Shown here: in pieces, positions 55,244 to 64,000 of the stretch
Numbering within the stretch: the first letter of the stretch is position 1
Layout of the letters: every line of letters starts with the position of its first letter
Source: Marinobacter shengliensis
GTDB lineage: Bacteria > Pseudomonadota > Gammaproteobacteria > Pseudomonadales > Oleiphilaceae
Length of the DNA: 64,000 bases
Direction: 5' to 3'
Assembly (NCBI RefSeq): GCF_003007715.1
Contig: NZ_PXNO01000023.1
Coordinates: 558,001 to 622,000, forward strand
Position numbers and translations under genes: made by a program
The notes under the pieces: generated by a model
What the model saw: only the letters and a program-made list of their open reading frames with translations
Database searches by the model: none
What the model was told of the DNA's origin: nothing

Positions 55244-55882
55244 ATGCAAAATCGCTCAATACAACTCCTGGTCTTTATCGCATTACTGGCACTCACACCC
55301 TGGGCCGGCGCCACCTCCGTCTACAGTGCCTTGGCCCAACTGGAAGACATTGTCGCCGACGATGAGCGCCGGCAAGCCAGCTACGATGCCGGCGAAGAAC
55401 GCATCCGCTTCTGCGGCTATTGCCATGGCCGCGACGGCAACAGTAAACGCGACTACATTCCCAACCTGGCAGCCCAGCACCCTTTGTATCTGTTTGAGCA
55501 GTTCGAGAAATTCGGCAGCGGTGCCCGTGAGGATTACGTGATGTCTCAGCTGGCGAAAACCCTCACCGTCGAAGAGCGCATCAATATCGCCGTGTATTAC
55601 AGCGAACAAATAGCCCAGCCACGCCCTGGCGGCGATCCTCGCCTTGCGGAGAAAGGTGGCCGATTCTACGAGCAAAGGTGCGCCGCCTGCCATGGCCAAA
55701 CCGCCGAAGGCTTCCGCGACATGCCCCGCCTGGCCGGCCAGCCTGCGGAATACGTCACGCAGGCGCTGAAACGCTTCCAGGGCATGGATCCAACAAAGCA
55801 CACGTCCCCTATGATTGGTATTTCCGCTGTGCTGTCCGAAACAGATATCCAGGCCCTTGCCGCCTATCTGCAAGGCCTTTGA
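55244..55882 (+). CDS. Diheme cytochrome c4-like protein
   Basis: A 212-residue secreted protein with a signal peptide (IQLLVFIALLALTPWAGA) and two CXXCH heme sites (CGYCH about residue 54, CAACH about residue 145), each followed by family-type sequence (GRDGNSKRDYIPNLAAQHPL; GQTAEGFRDMPRLAGQPAEY). The two-domain layout fits cytochrome c4, an electron carrier to terminal oxidases. It lies between two mirror-image REP elements, and the 3' REP starts at the stop codon (TTTGAAGGGTCTG). Confidence 0.88.
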   Translation: MQNRSIQLLVFIALLALTPWAGATSVYSALAQLEDIVADDERRQASYDAGEERIRFCGYCHGRDGNSKRDYIPNLAAQHPLYLFEQFEKFGSGAREDYVMSQLAKTLTVEERINIAVYYSEQIAQPRPGGDPRLAEKGGRFYEQRCAACHGQTAEGFRDMPRLAGQPAEYVTQALKRFQGMDPTKHTSPMIGISAVLSETDIQALAAYLQGL

Positions 55883-55883
55883 A

Positions 55884-56039
55884 GGGTCTGTCCCCGCATG
55901 GGGGCTGACCCACTTTTACCGCGGCCCATCTCCCAGGGGTCTGTCCCCGAACGGGGACTGACCCATTTTGGAACCCATGGGCTCAGGTTCTGTGCAACAG
56001 ACGGGCAAAAGTGGGTCAGTCCCCGCTGGGGACAGACCC
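55884..56039. repeat. REP element cluster (family A) after the cytochrome c gene
   Basis: Three units: 55884-55911, 55937-55964 (GGGTCTGTCCCC...GGGGACTGACCC), and an inverse one at 56013-56039 (GGGTCAGTCCCC...GGGGACAGACCC). Between the last two is the spacer with AACCCATGGGCTCAGG and CAACAGACGGGCAAAA, the reverse complement of the spacer at 55097-55143. Confidence 0.9.
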
Positions 56040-56110
56040 CAAGAACAGACCCTTTAGTATTTTTGCGCTAAGCTGGAAATAGTATCCACCCGACAAGGAT
56101 TTACACGCCT

Positions 56111-57472
56111 ATGAAACTTCGCTTCCTCGGCGGCACAGGCACCGTCACCGGCTCCCGCTATCTGCTCTCCGATGAAAACCACCGCCTGCTGGTGGATTGC
56201 GGCATGTATCAGGGGGTAAAAATCTTGCGGCGGCGCAACTGGGCGACGTTTCCGGTAGACCCGTCAACCATCGATGCCGTGGTGCTCACCCACGCCCACA
56301 TTGACCACTCCGGCTACCTGCCGGCACTGGTAAAAAACGGATTCAAGGGCAAAATCTACTGCACCAAGGCAACTCACGAGCTGTGCAAAGTGCTGCTGCC
56401 AGACGCCGGCTTCCTGCAGGAAGAAGATGCCAAGTACGCGTTCCGGAAGAAATTCTCCAAGCACGAAAAGCCCGAGCCGCTGTTCACCGAAAAAGACGCC
56501 CGGGAAGCTCTCAAACACTTCGAGTCGCTGCACTACCACGAGAAGTTCGAACCCGTGAAAGGCTTTGAAGTGAGTTTCACTCCGGCGGGGCACATCCTGG
56601 GCTCATCCTGCGTGCACGTTCACCACAAAGGTGCCGCCCGCACGGTGGTGTTCAGCGGTGATGTGGGTCGCCAGAACGACCTTATTATGCGACCACCAGA
56701 GCCGTTGCAACATGCAGATGTTCTGGTGTGCGAGTCCACCTACGGCGACCGCGCCCACGGGGAATCAGACCCGGAAGGTGATATGGCCGACATCATCACC
56801 AAGACGGCCGGCCGTGGCGGCATTGTCCTGATGCCCGCATTTGCGGTGGGCCGCGCCCAGATGCTTCTGTACGTTATCCACAAACTGATGGGGCAGGGCA
56901 AGATCCCGAAACTGCCGGTGTACCTGAACAGCCCGATGGCCATCAAAGCCACGGAGATATTCTGCCAGCACCACAAAGAACACAAACTCAACCGCGCCCA
57001 GTGCGAACTGATGGATGAAAAAACCGAATTCGTCCGCACCGTTGAGGAATCCATTGAGCTGGACGCCGTGCGCTACCCCTGCGTGATTGTCTCCGCCAGT
57101 GGCATGGCCTCCGGTGGCCGCGTGCTGCACCACCTGAAAACCCTGCTACCCAATCCTCGCAACAGCGTGGTATTCGCCGGCTTCCAGGCGCCGGGCACCC
57201 GTGGCGATGCACTCGTAAGCGGTGCCGAATCCGTCAAAATCCACGGCGAATACTGGCCAGTGAAAGCGGAAATTCACAACCTCGATTCCATGAGCGCCCA
57301 CGGCGACTATAACGAAATCCTGGCCTGGCTGGAGCAGGGCACCCTGAAGCCGGAAAAAGTCTACGTCACCCACGGCGAACCCGTCGCCAGCGACACCATG
57401 CGCAAACGCATCACCGAGAAATTCGGCTGGCCCGCCGAAGTGCCCGAACTCTTCGAAGAAGTCGAAATATAA
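56111..57472 (+). CDS. MBL-fold beta-CASP RNA nuclease-like protein
   Basis: A 453-residue metallo-beta-lactamase fold protein: HAHIDHSGYLPALVKNGF (HXHXDH zinc motif), GHILGSSCVHVHH, FSGDVGRQND, CESTYGDR, then the beta-CASP region with IVSASGMASGGRVLHHLKTL and a final HGDYNEILAWLEQ and VYVTHGEPVAS. This group is often called YSH1/CPSF-like exonuclease in bacteria; its RNA substrate is not known. A family B repeat begins 4 nt after the stop. Confidence 0.9.
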   Translation: MKLRFLGGTGTVTGSRYLLSDENHRLLVDCGMYQGVKILRRRNWATFPVDPSTIDAVVLTHAHIDHSGYLPALVKNGFKGKIYCTKATHELCKVLLPDAGFLQEEDAKYAFRKKFSKHEKPEPLFTEKDAREALKHFESLHYHEKFEPVKGFEVSFTPAGHILGSSCVHVHHKGAARTVVFSGDVGRQNDLIMRPPEPLQHADVLVCESTYGDRAHGESDPEGDMADIITKTAGRGGIVLMPAFAVGRAQMLLYVIHKLMGQGKIPKLPVYLNSPMAIKATEIFCQHHKEHKLNRAQCELMDEKTEFVRTVEESIELDAVRYPCVIVSASGMASGGRVLHHLKTLLPNPRNSVVFAGFQAPGTRGDALVSGAESVKIHGEYWPVKAEIHNLDSMSAHGDYNEILAWLEQGTLKPEKVYVTHGEPVASDTMRKRITEKFGWPAEVPELFEEVEI

Positions 57473-57476
57473 AATT

Positions 57477-57529
57477 GGGGTCAGACCCCCGGACATTTCA
57501 CCTCACCAAATGTCCTGGGGTCTGACCCC
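57477..57529. repeat. REP doublet (family B), copy 5 (3' side of the RAYT gene)
   Basis: GGGGTCAGACCCC and GGGGTCTGACCCC with a spacer containing GGACATTTCACCTCACC and CAAATGTCCT. It directly adjoins the TAA of the transposase gene on one side and the stop of the MBL gene on the other. Confidence 0.95.
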
Positions 57530-57532
57530 AAA

Positions 57533-58183
57533 TTAGAACTCTCCGAATGTCGCCTTGATCCGCTCCCGAAATTCTTCAGAACCGAGCGGCTTGCCGGAGA
57601 TTGCCGCATAGTGAATCTGCTCATCCATTCCGTCAGGGCTGGGACTGGCGACGAACGAGCGGTAGCTGGTGAAGCGCCGCTCGGCATCGGGTTGGAAGTT
57701 CAGGTAGCAGTCGTGCGGCGTATGCATGCCCGAGCGCATCCCGTAGGCATGGCAGTTATAGCTTGACCATTGATAGTCGCCGGCATACTCCACCATGCCC
57801 GCCTTCACCGGGTTCAGTTCGATATACCGCTGGCATTGCAGAAAGTACTGGTCGGTATCAACGAGGCAAGACTTGAACCGCCCCTCCCACAAGGTTCCGG
57901 TGCGGTCGTACTTGTGGTTGTAATACTGGGCATAGCGCTGACCAACCGCCTTCATAAGGCTCGAAAGAGCGCCCTCGGCGTTGGGCGTCACTAACAGATG
58001 GGTATGGTTGCTCATCAGCACCCAGGCGTGAATATCCACCTGAAATTCGCGTTGATAGCGGGAAAGATAGGTCGCGTAAGTGGCGCGATCGGCCAGATCC
58101 TGAAAACATTCCTGCCGGTTATTCCCCCGCTGAATAACATGCTGGGGCATCCCGGCCGGACAAATCCGTGGTCGGCGGGGCAT
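57533..58183 (-). mobile_element. REP-associated tyrosine transposase (RAYT, IS200-like)
   Basis: A 216-residue Y1 transposase of the RAYT/TnpA-REP kind: starts MPRRPRICPAGMPQHVIQRG, has the HUH motif SNHTHLLV (His60, His62), and a helix with RYIELNPVKAGMVEYAG that carries the candidate nucleophile Tyr120. RAYTs cut and join REP sequences in single-stranded form and are domesticated single-copy genes in many genomes. It is framed by family B doublets at 57477-57529 and 58251-58303, so these are its likely substrates. Confidence 0.93.
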
Positions 58184-58250
58184 CTCACAGTCCTTGTGAA
58201 TTGATTTGTAACCGCAACAATCTGCCGCAACCTGCCCAAAAATTCAAGTT

Positions 58251-58303
58251 GGGGTCAGACCCCAAGACATTTCGCCCCATCAAATGTCCGGGGGTCTGAC
58301 CCC
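58251..58303. repeat. REP doublet (family B), copy 6 (5' side of the RAYT gene)
   Basis: Both half-units are exact, with spacer containing AAGACATTTCGCCCC and CAAATGTCCG. It lies 67 nt upstream of the transposase start and 45 nt upstream of the divergent cysQ-like gene start. Confidence 0.95.
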
Positions 58304-58348
58304 AAAATTTGCTATTATTGCGGTAGATACGGCCAGCAGGATGCAAAC

Positions 58349-59116
58349 ATGTATTACAGCTCGATTCTTCCGGAAGTGATCAGAATTGCTGATGAAGCCA
58401 GCGAGAAGGTACTGCATATTTACCAGTCTGACTTCAAGGTGAGTTACAAGGAAGATCAGTCACCCATCACCGCGGCCGACACGGCCAGCCACGACATTAT
58501 CGTGAAGGGGCTGCGCAACCTCACACGGGATATACCGGTCCTGTCGGAAGAAGGCGCGGAGATTCCCTGGGAAGAGCGCAAGCACTGGCGCCGTTTCTGG
58601 TTGATTGACCCCATCGACGGCACCAAGGATTTCACCCAGCGCACCGGTGAGTTCACCGTCAACATCGCCATGATCGAAGACGGCGAACCGGTGATGGGCG
58701 TGGTCACAGCGCCGGCACTGAAAGAAGCCTTCTGGGGCATCAAAGGTGAAGGTGCCAGCATGCGGGATCGCACTGGCCGCATACACCGCATTCGCGTAGT
58801 GGAACCCCGGGAAACCTTGCGGGTGGTGGCTAGTAAAAACCACCTGAATGAGGAAACCCGCACCTTTATCGATAGCCTTGGTGACCACGAAACCGTGCAG
58901 GCGGGCAGTTCCCTGAAGTTCTGCCGCATAGCGGAGGGCCATGCCGACATCTACCCCCGTATGGGGCCTACCAGCGAATGGGACACCGCCGCCGCTCACG
59001 CCATCCTCCTGGCCGCTGGCGGCAACGTGCAAACACCCCAGGGCGAACCCCTGAAGTACGGCAAGGAAGATGTGCTGAATCCGCATTTCATTGCAGCGGG
59101 TAGCTGGTATTTTTGA
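58349..59116 (+). CDS. cysQ: 3'(2'),5'-bisphosphate nucleotidase CysQ
   Basis: A 255-residue inositol-phosphatase-fold enzyme with the metal site motifs EEGAEIPW, DPIDGTKDFTQR and EWDTAAAHAILLAAGG. CysQ hydrolyses PAP/PAPS in sulfur assimilation and prevents PAP build-up. The order of motifs and the length match CysQ rather than SuhB. A family B repeat lies just upstream and another starts 4 nt after the stop. Confidence 0.92.
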   Translation: MYYSSILPEVIRIADEASEKVLHIYQSDFKVSYKEDQSPITAADTASHDIIVKGLRNLTRDIPVLSEEGAEIPWEERKHWRRFWLIDPIDGTKDFTQRTGEFTVNIAMIEDGEPVMGVVTAPALKEAFWGIKGEGASMRDRTGRIHRIRVVEPRETLRVVASKNHLNEETRTFIDSLGDHETVQAGSSLKFCRIAEGHADIYPRMGPTSEWDTAAAHAILLAAGGNVQTPQGEPLKYGKEDVLNPHFIAAGSWYF

Positions 59117-59120
59117 AGTT

Positions 59121-59173
59121 GGGGTCAGACCCCAAGACATTTCACCTGATCAAATGTTCTGGGGTCTGACCCC
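59121..59173. repeat. REP doublet (family B), copy 7
   Basis: GGGGTCAGACCCC and GGGGTCTGACCCC with spacer containing ACATTTCACCTGAT and CAAATGTTCT. It starts 4 nt after the cysQ stop and ends 15 nt before the rfaH start, so the rfaH ribosome binding site lies at its edge. Confidence 0.95.
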
Positions 59174-59188
59174 AAAGATGGATTTTTC

Positions 59189-59668
59189 ATGACTTGGTAT
59201 GCTTTACAACACAAGCCAGCGCAGGGGGATCGGGCGCTGCAGCATTTGCAGAATCAGGAGGTGGCCTGTTTCTACCCGAAGATTGAGGTGGAGAAAATTC
59301 GGGCCGGCAAGCGGACCAGGAAGCTGGAGCCGCTGTTTCCCGGTTACCTGTTTGTGAACCTGGAGCAGACCGATCCCATGTGGTCGAAGCTTCGCTCCAC
59401 GCGGGGGGTTGCTCGTATCGTGGGATTTGCCAACAAGCCGGCCGCCATCGCCGATGAGGTAATTGAGCACATCAAAGTCAGCCTGGATAAAGTCGCTGAG
59501 CAGGGCGGTATCAAGCCGGGCCAGCCGGTTGAGCTGGACGAAGGGCCGTTCAAGGGTATCAGCGCTATCTTTCAGGCCTACGATGGTGAGGAGCGGGCCA
59601 TCGTTCTGATCACTTTCATGCAGAAACAGCAGCAGGTAAAGGTGCCGGTTTCCGTTATCCGTCGCTAG
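59189..59668 (+). CDS. rfaH: Transcription antitermination protein RfaH
   Basis: A 159-residue NusG paralogue: N-domain starting MTWYALQHKPAQGDRALQHL, with LFPGYLFVNL, and a C-terminal KOW-like domain (GQPVELDEGPFKGISAIFQA). The sequence between the domains and the weaker RNAP contact pattern suit RfaH rather than NusG. RfaH is recruited to ops elements and promotes transcription of long operons for LPS and capsule. I did not find a clear ops element in the window. Confidence 0.88.
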   Translation: MTWYALQHKPAQGDRALQHLQNQEVACFYPKIEVEKIRAGKRTRKLEPLFPGYLFVNLEQTDPMWSKLRSTRGVARIVGFANKPAAIADEVIEHIKVSLDKVAEQGGIKPGQPVELDEGPFKGISAIFQAYDGEERAIVLITFMQKQQQVKVPVSVIRR

Positions 59669-59848
59669 CGACCAAAGGAAAGTGTGCGCTATTACGCGAA
59701 TTCACATTTCTCTTTCTATCATTACATAAACCATACTGAATCAGGCAGTGGGCTAAAGGCAGCATGTTGATTAGTCGATGTGTTGTCGGCAACCGCGATG
59801 CTTTAATGGCACTCGGGGTAAGACGTAATCAAAGGATGGTGATCACGC

Positions 59849-61120
59849 TTGGCCGAATATCTGGATCAGCCGTTTTCAATGTTGATCGGTCTGTCTGTTC
59901 TCGTGCTTGCAGTTGCACTGCTTGCCAGCGTGGTAAAGCTCAGGGCCGATATCAGAACACTGAGAACCACTTCCAACCAGCAATTGAAGCGGTTGAATGC
60001 ACGTGTAGCGCAATTAAGCAATGAGCACAGTGAAGTGGCTTCGGCACTGGATGACCTTTGCGACTCGGCCTCTATCGCCAGCGCCCCAGACTCCTCGCTT
60101 GCGGTGACCCCCGCCGAGCAGGAAAACCGCATTATCAAATCGATCCTCAACGAGGGCGATCTGCCAAAGGGCCTCGAAAAAGCCTTCGAACTACTTCACC
60201 CGAGCCCGGAGTCGACTCTCTGGATGGCCTTCGGCATTTCCGTGCTGGACCAGAACACCAAAACACTCAAACTTGCCTGGCACCAGGGAATCAAGGAGGC
60301 GGTTGCCCGGCAGTTCAGCGAAGCAAGGCTGATACATGGAAGTGCCCCGCACGCTACATCGGCCTTGCTGGGCGAACACGTGGTGGTCAGGCGGGAGCCC
60401 GCCGCACAAAAACACCGGGATCAGCCCCCGGCTACCCGATTACCGGAAGCCGTCCAGGCCTGGCATTCCTTTCCCATCAAAAAAGTGGACGGTAGTGTAC
60501 TGGGCACCTTCGATATCCTGAGCTTCAACGAAGGATTCCCACTGCCGGACAGCAACAGAATTGCAAACTACCTGTTTGTCACCTCCATCATTCTGGAGCG
60601 CCACAGTTACCTGAACGGTATTCTCAGCCAGGCCAGAACCGATAAGCTCACAGGCCTGACCAATCGGGGCTTTGCCGAAGAGTCCCTGGTAAAGGAAATT
60701 GAGCGTTCCCAGCGCTACCGCAACCCCTTGTCTGTCGTGCTATTTGATATCGACCATTTCAAGTCTTTCAATGATACCTACGGCCACGACGTGGGCGATC
60801 TGGTACTGCAGGAAGTATCCCGGCTCTCAGCCGGGGCGATACGATCAACCGATGTATTAGGCCGTTGGGGTGGAGAAGAGTTTCTGGTGATCCTGTCAGA
60901 AACCACCCTCGACAGTGCCATGGTGGTTGCTGAAAACGTTCGAAAAGCGGTGGAATCCGCCCATTTTGAGGTGGGCCGTTCTGTCACCATCAGTCTGGGT
61001 GTTGCCGAATTCACCCCCCACGATACCGCCCAAAGCCTGGTTAAACGCGCCGATGAAGCTCTGTATAAAGCTAAGAAGGCGGGCCGAAACCGGGTGTTGG
61101 CGCAGTCTAAAGTCGCCTGA
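59849..61120 (+). CDS. GAF-GGDEF diguanylate cyclase
   Basis: A 423-residue protein starting at TTG 59849, with AAAGGATG upstream; an ATG nine codons later is possible. An N-terminal membrane helix (about 10-30), a coiled-coil stretch (about 35-70), a GAF-like sensor (about 100-255) and a GGDEF domain (about 262-420) follow. The active motif is GGEEF (341-345) and the RSTD at 332-335 is a product-inhibition I-site, so it should be an active, feedback-controlled cyclic-di-GMP synthase. The signal is not known. Confidence 0.9.
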   Translation: MAEYLDQPFSMLIGLSVLVLAVALLASVVKLRADIRTLRTTSNQQLKRLNARVAQLSNEHSEVASALDDLCDSASIASAPDSSLAVTPAEQENRIIKSILNEGDLPKGLEKAFELLHPSPESTLWMAFGISVLDQNTKTLKLAWHQGIKEAVARQFSEARLIHGSAPHATSALLGEHVVVRREPAAQKHRDQPPATRLPEAVQAWHSFPIKKVDGSVLGTFDILSFNEGFPLPDSNRIANYLFVTSIILERHSYLNGILSQARTDKLTGLTNRGFAEESLVKEIERSQRYRNPLSVVLFDIDHFKSFNDTYGHDVGDLVLQEVSRLSAGAIRSTDVLGRWGGEEFLVILSETTLDSAMVVAENVRKAVESAHFEVGRSVTISLGVAEFTPHDTAQSLVKRADEALYKAKKAGRNRVLAQSKVA

Positions 61121-61354
61121 CCAGACAATCTCCATCCGCCAAGTATTGAATCTTTGTTCATTCCTTCTTCTTAACCATCTGAGAATAAAGCATAAAGTGT
61201 ATTATAAGGTAGTTATGTCGCCATAGCTGGTGTGTATTTGAATCAAAAAGGTTGGAATGCGTTATATTATGCGATAGACTTTTCAGTGAAAAGGCTTGGT
61301 AGAAAGGAGTCTGTCTTGCCAGAAATACAAAAATAAGCAGGAGAGATGGTCACA

Positions 61355-64000
61355 ATGGCTAGATTCAAACACAGAGCACTCGTCACCGCCCTCGCCGCCA
61401 GTACTGCACTCACCGGGTGCCTGGACAGCGGCGGGAAAACTGACAAGAACGCAAATCCCGCGTACAACATCAGCAACCCGAACACTATTTCTGAGGGAAC
61501 TCGGCCCATTTTCCGGCCGCTGGAAACCGCATTTCCGCTGCCCAGCGATCCGCTGTTCTTCCTGAACCCGGAGTTGGACGGCACCATGCTCAATGGCACC
61601 GACCCCGCCAACCCGGTCACTACCGGTTTGGGTTTTGTGGACGGCAACTCCATCCTCGCACCGTTCGATATCAAGATCAGCGACAGCCTGGACCCGAACC
61701 AGACACTGGACGCCCGCAACTTCGTTGAGATCGATGGCGAGGTGGTGCCCAACCCGGATCAGAACATCTACGTGCTGGAAATCGAGTTCCCCTCCGGCGA
61801 CAGCGTGTTCCAGCAGTCCCGCGAAGTCGGCGGCATTGTTGCCGCCGATCGCTACCGCCTGGCCAAACGTCTGGAAGCAGAAGGCGACACTGCCGCTGCA
61901 GATGAGATTTATCAGAGCCTGCTGGAAGAAAACTTCCGCGTAGAAATCATTACCGTGGATGCGAACGGACCGGCCGGAGCTGCTGGCGGTTCCCAGAACA
62001 ATGCCATTCGCCTGTTGCCTATCAAGCCGCTGAAGCCGAAAACCAAGTACGCGGTGGTTCTGGGTAACAAGATTGTGGATAAGGATGGCGACCCGCTGGT
62101 TAGAGAAAATCGCTTCGAGACCGCATCCAATCCGGAATTTGTCCTCAGTAACCCGGCACTTCAGCCATTCCGGGATTCCATGTTGCCCGCCAGGGCCTGG
62201 GGCAGCGAATTCTTTAATTTCAAGCGTGAGTTTGGAGGCAGCGGAGCGGAGGCCTCCTCATTTAGTGATGTGACCTTTGCGATCAGCTTCACCACAACGG
62301 CGGTTGAAGATGTACTTCTGGCCAATGCCGCACCGGCTGCCTGGTTGAGGCAGAGCTTGATGACCGAACGCAAGAAATCTGTTCTCGGGCAGGTCTTCGC
62401 GGGCGGTTTTAATTTCTCTGGTCAGGAGCTTGCGGGCACGGAGGAACAGGATCAGCAGATCAACCAGCGCATGTTCAGCTTGCTGACGGATACCAGTTTC
62501 CGTTTGTACGATGAAGAGCTGGCGGAGATCCTGACCATTGCCAATGAAAACGGTATCCAGCTCCGATACACCGATCTGGTCGCCGATGAAGCTGTTGACC
62601 GGCAACTGGCCTTTACCCTGCAGGCGGCTGCCACCCAAGCCGTTGAAGAAACGGTAGATTTCTCTCAAAGAGCTGCGGAACTGGCAGAACAGATTGCCGC
62701 TATCACTCCCATTCCCAGGGCCCCAGGAGCGGAAGAACCCTCCCCGGTTCGTTTCTTCAGCCAAAAAGACGGTGGTGAGGTCAATCCGGCCCTTGAGCAA
62801 ACGGCTGCAGACCTGTTCCTTACCGAAATCAACGTGAACCTGCAGGTTTATGAAGGTGAAATCACCTTGCCGTACTATCAGCAGCTCCCTGACGGCGCTG
62901 ACGGTTCACCTTTGCAGACAGGCTCCTGGCTGCCGGCAGATTTCAGTGAGAACCCCGAGTTGCCCCAGGCTGAATCTAACCGGGTCAGCTACCGCTTCCC
63001 GTTTGCGCAGAAGCAGGCCGACACCAAAATTCCGATCATTGTAGGAACGCCTGATCCTGCCTTTGGGGCTGGTCCCGCAGCCGGTTATCCGGTGATTATC
63101 TATCAGCACGCGGCCACTCAGGACCGCTCAGCCATCCTTCCGATGGCAACCGCTGCGGGTTTGCTGTGCCTGGCGGACAGCGGTGGCGCACCCAGCAACA
63201 GTGCCGATTGTTTTGTGACCGTTGGCATCGATATGCCGCTGAACGGCGTGTTTGGCGAGGCTGCCACCAGCGCCAGGGATGAAGACAACCCGGAACAAAC
63301 CCCGGGTATGGTCGAAATTGGCATGCAGCCAAATGCCTCTCCGGATGCCACCGAACGCCACTTTGGCTTCACGGCCAACGAAGCGATGCAGGCCGTGCCG
63401 GCAGACCAGGTAACGGATCCAGAGTCCGGCAGCCTGTTCCTGAACTTTACCAACTACGCTAATACCCGCGACAACATGCGCCAGGGCGCTCTTGACCTGC
63501 TGCATGTCAACGCGTTATTGCCCGCAATTGAAGATGCCATCGATGCCTGTGCCGCTGCGGGTGACTGCTCGAATGGTGTGAATATCAACACAGATCGTGT
63601 GTACTTCATCAGCCATTCCCTGAGCGGCATGGGTGGCGTGCCGTACCCGGTCATCAACAACCTTGCGGCCAGGGACAACCCGGACCTGAATCCGATTCTG
63701 GCGTCAGTGTTCTTCAATACCGGCGGCCAGTTCACCCGGATTGCGGAAAACTCCCGTAACACCATTGCGCCGGTACTGCTGCCGGGCCTGGATGCTGCGT
63801 CTGACGGCCTCCTTGCCCAAGGTCGTACCGAGTTGAATATCTACTTCAACGTCTTCCAGGCGTTGCTGGATTCAACCGATCCCACGGCTTTCGCCCCGTT
63901 GTTTGAATCCTCAGGTAACAGCGCCACCTTGGTCACCTCCATCGTGGGCATTGATGGCGATGCGGACCGTCCATCCGACGGCACCATTCCAAATGCTGCA
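61355..64000 (+). CDS. VolA/Pla-1-like surface lipase lipoprotein, 5' part (continues past window)
   Basis: From ATG 61355 (RBS AGGAG about 11 nt upstream; ATG 61346 is also in frame) the frame is open for 882 codons to the window end. It has a lipoprotein signal (LVTALAASTALTGC), an Ig-like N-region and an alpha/beta-hydrolase part with VIIYQHAATQDRSAILPMAT and a putative nucleophile in YFISHSLSGMGGV. This resembles Pla-1/Cef-type extracellular lipases and VolA of Vibrio. The nucleophile elbow reads SHSLSG rather than the usual GHSLG, so activity needs checking. The C-terminal part is outside the window. Confidence 0.8.
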   Translation, partial: MARFKHRALVTALAASTALTGCLDSGGKTDKNANPAYNISNPNTISEGTRPIFRPLETAFPLPSDPLFFLNPELDGTMLNGTDPANPVTTGLGFVDGNSILAPFDIKISDSLDPNQTLDARNFVEIDGEVVPNPDQNIYVLEIEFPSGDSVFQQSREVGGIVAADRYRLAKRLEAEGDTAAADEIYQSLLEENFRVEIITVDANGPAGAAGGSQNNAIRLLPIKPLKPKTKYAVVLGNKIVDKDGDPLVRENRFETASNPEFVLSNPALQPFRDSMLPARAWGSEFFNFKREFGGSGAEASSFSDVTFAISFTTTAVEDVLLANAAPAAWLRQSLMTERKKSVLGQVFAGGFNFSGQELAGTEEQDQQINQRMFSLLTDTSFRLYDEELAEILTIANENGIQLRYTDLVADEAVDRQLAFTLQAAATQAVEETVDFSQRAAELAEQIAAITPIPRAPGAEEPSPVRFFSQKDGGEVNPALEQTAADLFLTEINVNLQVYEGEITLPYYQQLPDGADGSPLQTGSWLPADFSENPELPQAESNRVSYRFPFAQKQADTKIPIIVGTPDPAFGAGPAAGYPVIIYQHAATQDRSAILPMATAAGLLCLADSGGAPSNSADCFVTVGIDMPLNGVFGEAATSARDEDNPEQTPGMVEIGMQPNASPDATERHFGFTANEAMQAVPADQVTDPESGSLFLNFTNYANTRDNMRQGALDLLHVNALLPAIEDAIDACAAAGDCSNGVNINTDRVYFISHSLSGMGGVPYPVINNLAARDNPDLNPILASVFFNTGGQFTRIAENSRNTIAPVLLPGLDAASDGLLAQGRTELNIYFNVFQALLDSTDPTAFAPLFESSGNSATLVTSIVGIDGDADRPSDGTIPNAA

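Overview
The window looks like chromosomal DNA of a marine gammaproteobacterium, most probably Marinobacter or a close relative. This is inferred from gene order and protein character (rpoN-ptsN-rapZ with lpt/kds, mla-ibaG-murA-hisGDC, pilBCD-coaE, paired DUF1302/DUF1329 genes with a MalT-like regulator), not from a database match. I saw no rRNA or tRNA genes, CRISPR array or prophage.

Layout. 1-4.3 kb: end of a YhdP-like envelope protein, a nitrilase-family amidohydrolase, darP/yjgA and mgtE. 4.3-11.6 kb (minus strand): kdsD-kdsC-lptC-lptA-lptB-rpoN-hpf-ptsN-rapZ-ptsO, which joins LPS export and Kdo synthesis to sigma-54 and the nitrogen PTS. 11.8-19.8 kb (plus): mlaFEDCB-ibaG-murA-hisG-hisD-hisC. 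20-24.2 kb: a Nif3-like gene, zapG/yhcB, zapE and a thiolase. 24.4-30.6 kb: a DUF1302 outer-membrane protein, a DUF1329 protein and a large LuxR regulator. 30.6-40.7 kb: mostly minus-strand envelope genes (acyltransferase, Bax-like glucosaminidase, a 739-residue lipoprotein, a YfaZ-like porin), yacG, a hybrid histidine kinase, trmO, an unknown outer-membrane protein and coaE. 40.7-48 kb: a type IV pilus locus (pilD, pilC, pilB; then divergently pilA, a TfpO/Wzy_C-type glycosyltransferase and a second pilin). 48-59.2 kb: small housekeeping and accessory genes separated by many palindromic repeats, with a REP-associated transposase in the middle and two decayed accessory genes. 59.2-64 kb: rfaH, a GAF-GGDEF cyclase and the start of a VolA/Pla-1-type surface lipase that runs off the window.

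Four signals are worth most attention. (1) Seven copies of a roughly 53-bp inverted REP doublet lie between 48.9 and 59.2 kb, two of them flanking a RAYT transposase; a second REP family forms a 65-bp tandem array upstream of the thiolase and two mirror-image elements around a cytochrome c gene. (2) Three roughly 100-bp elements after hisG, hisC and the Nif3-like gene keep a fully paired outer stem whose sequence differs between copies, and carry inner hairpins with GGA in a hexaloop, resembling CsrA/RsmA sites. (3) Both pilin genes have sigma-54-type -24/-12 promoters, pilA also has an exact CRP/Vfr-type palindrome upstream, and PilA ends in the C-terminal serine that TfpO enzymes modify; rpoN itself is in the window. 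(4) A HepT-MntA toxin-antitoxin pair has a disrupted hepT and an intact mntA, next to a probable Fic-protein remnant.
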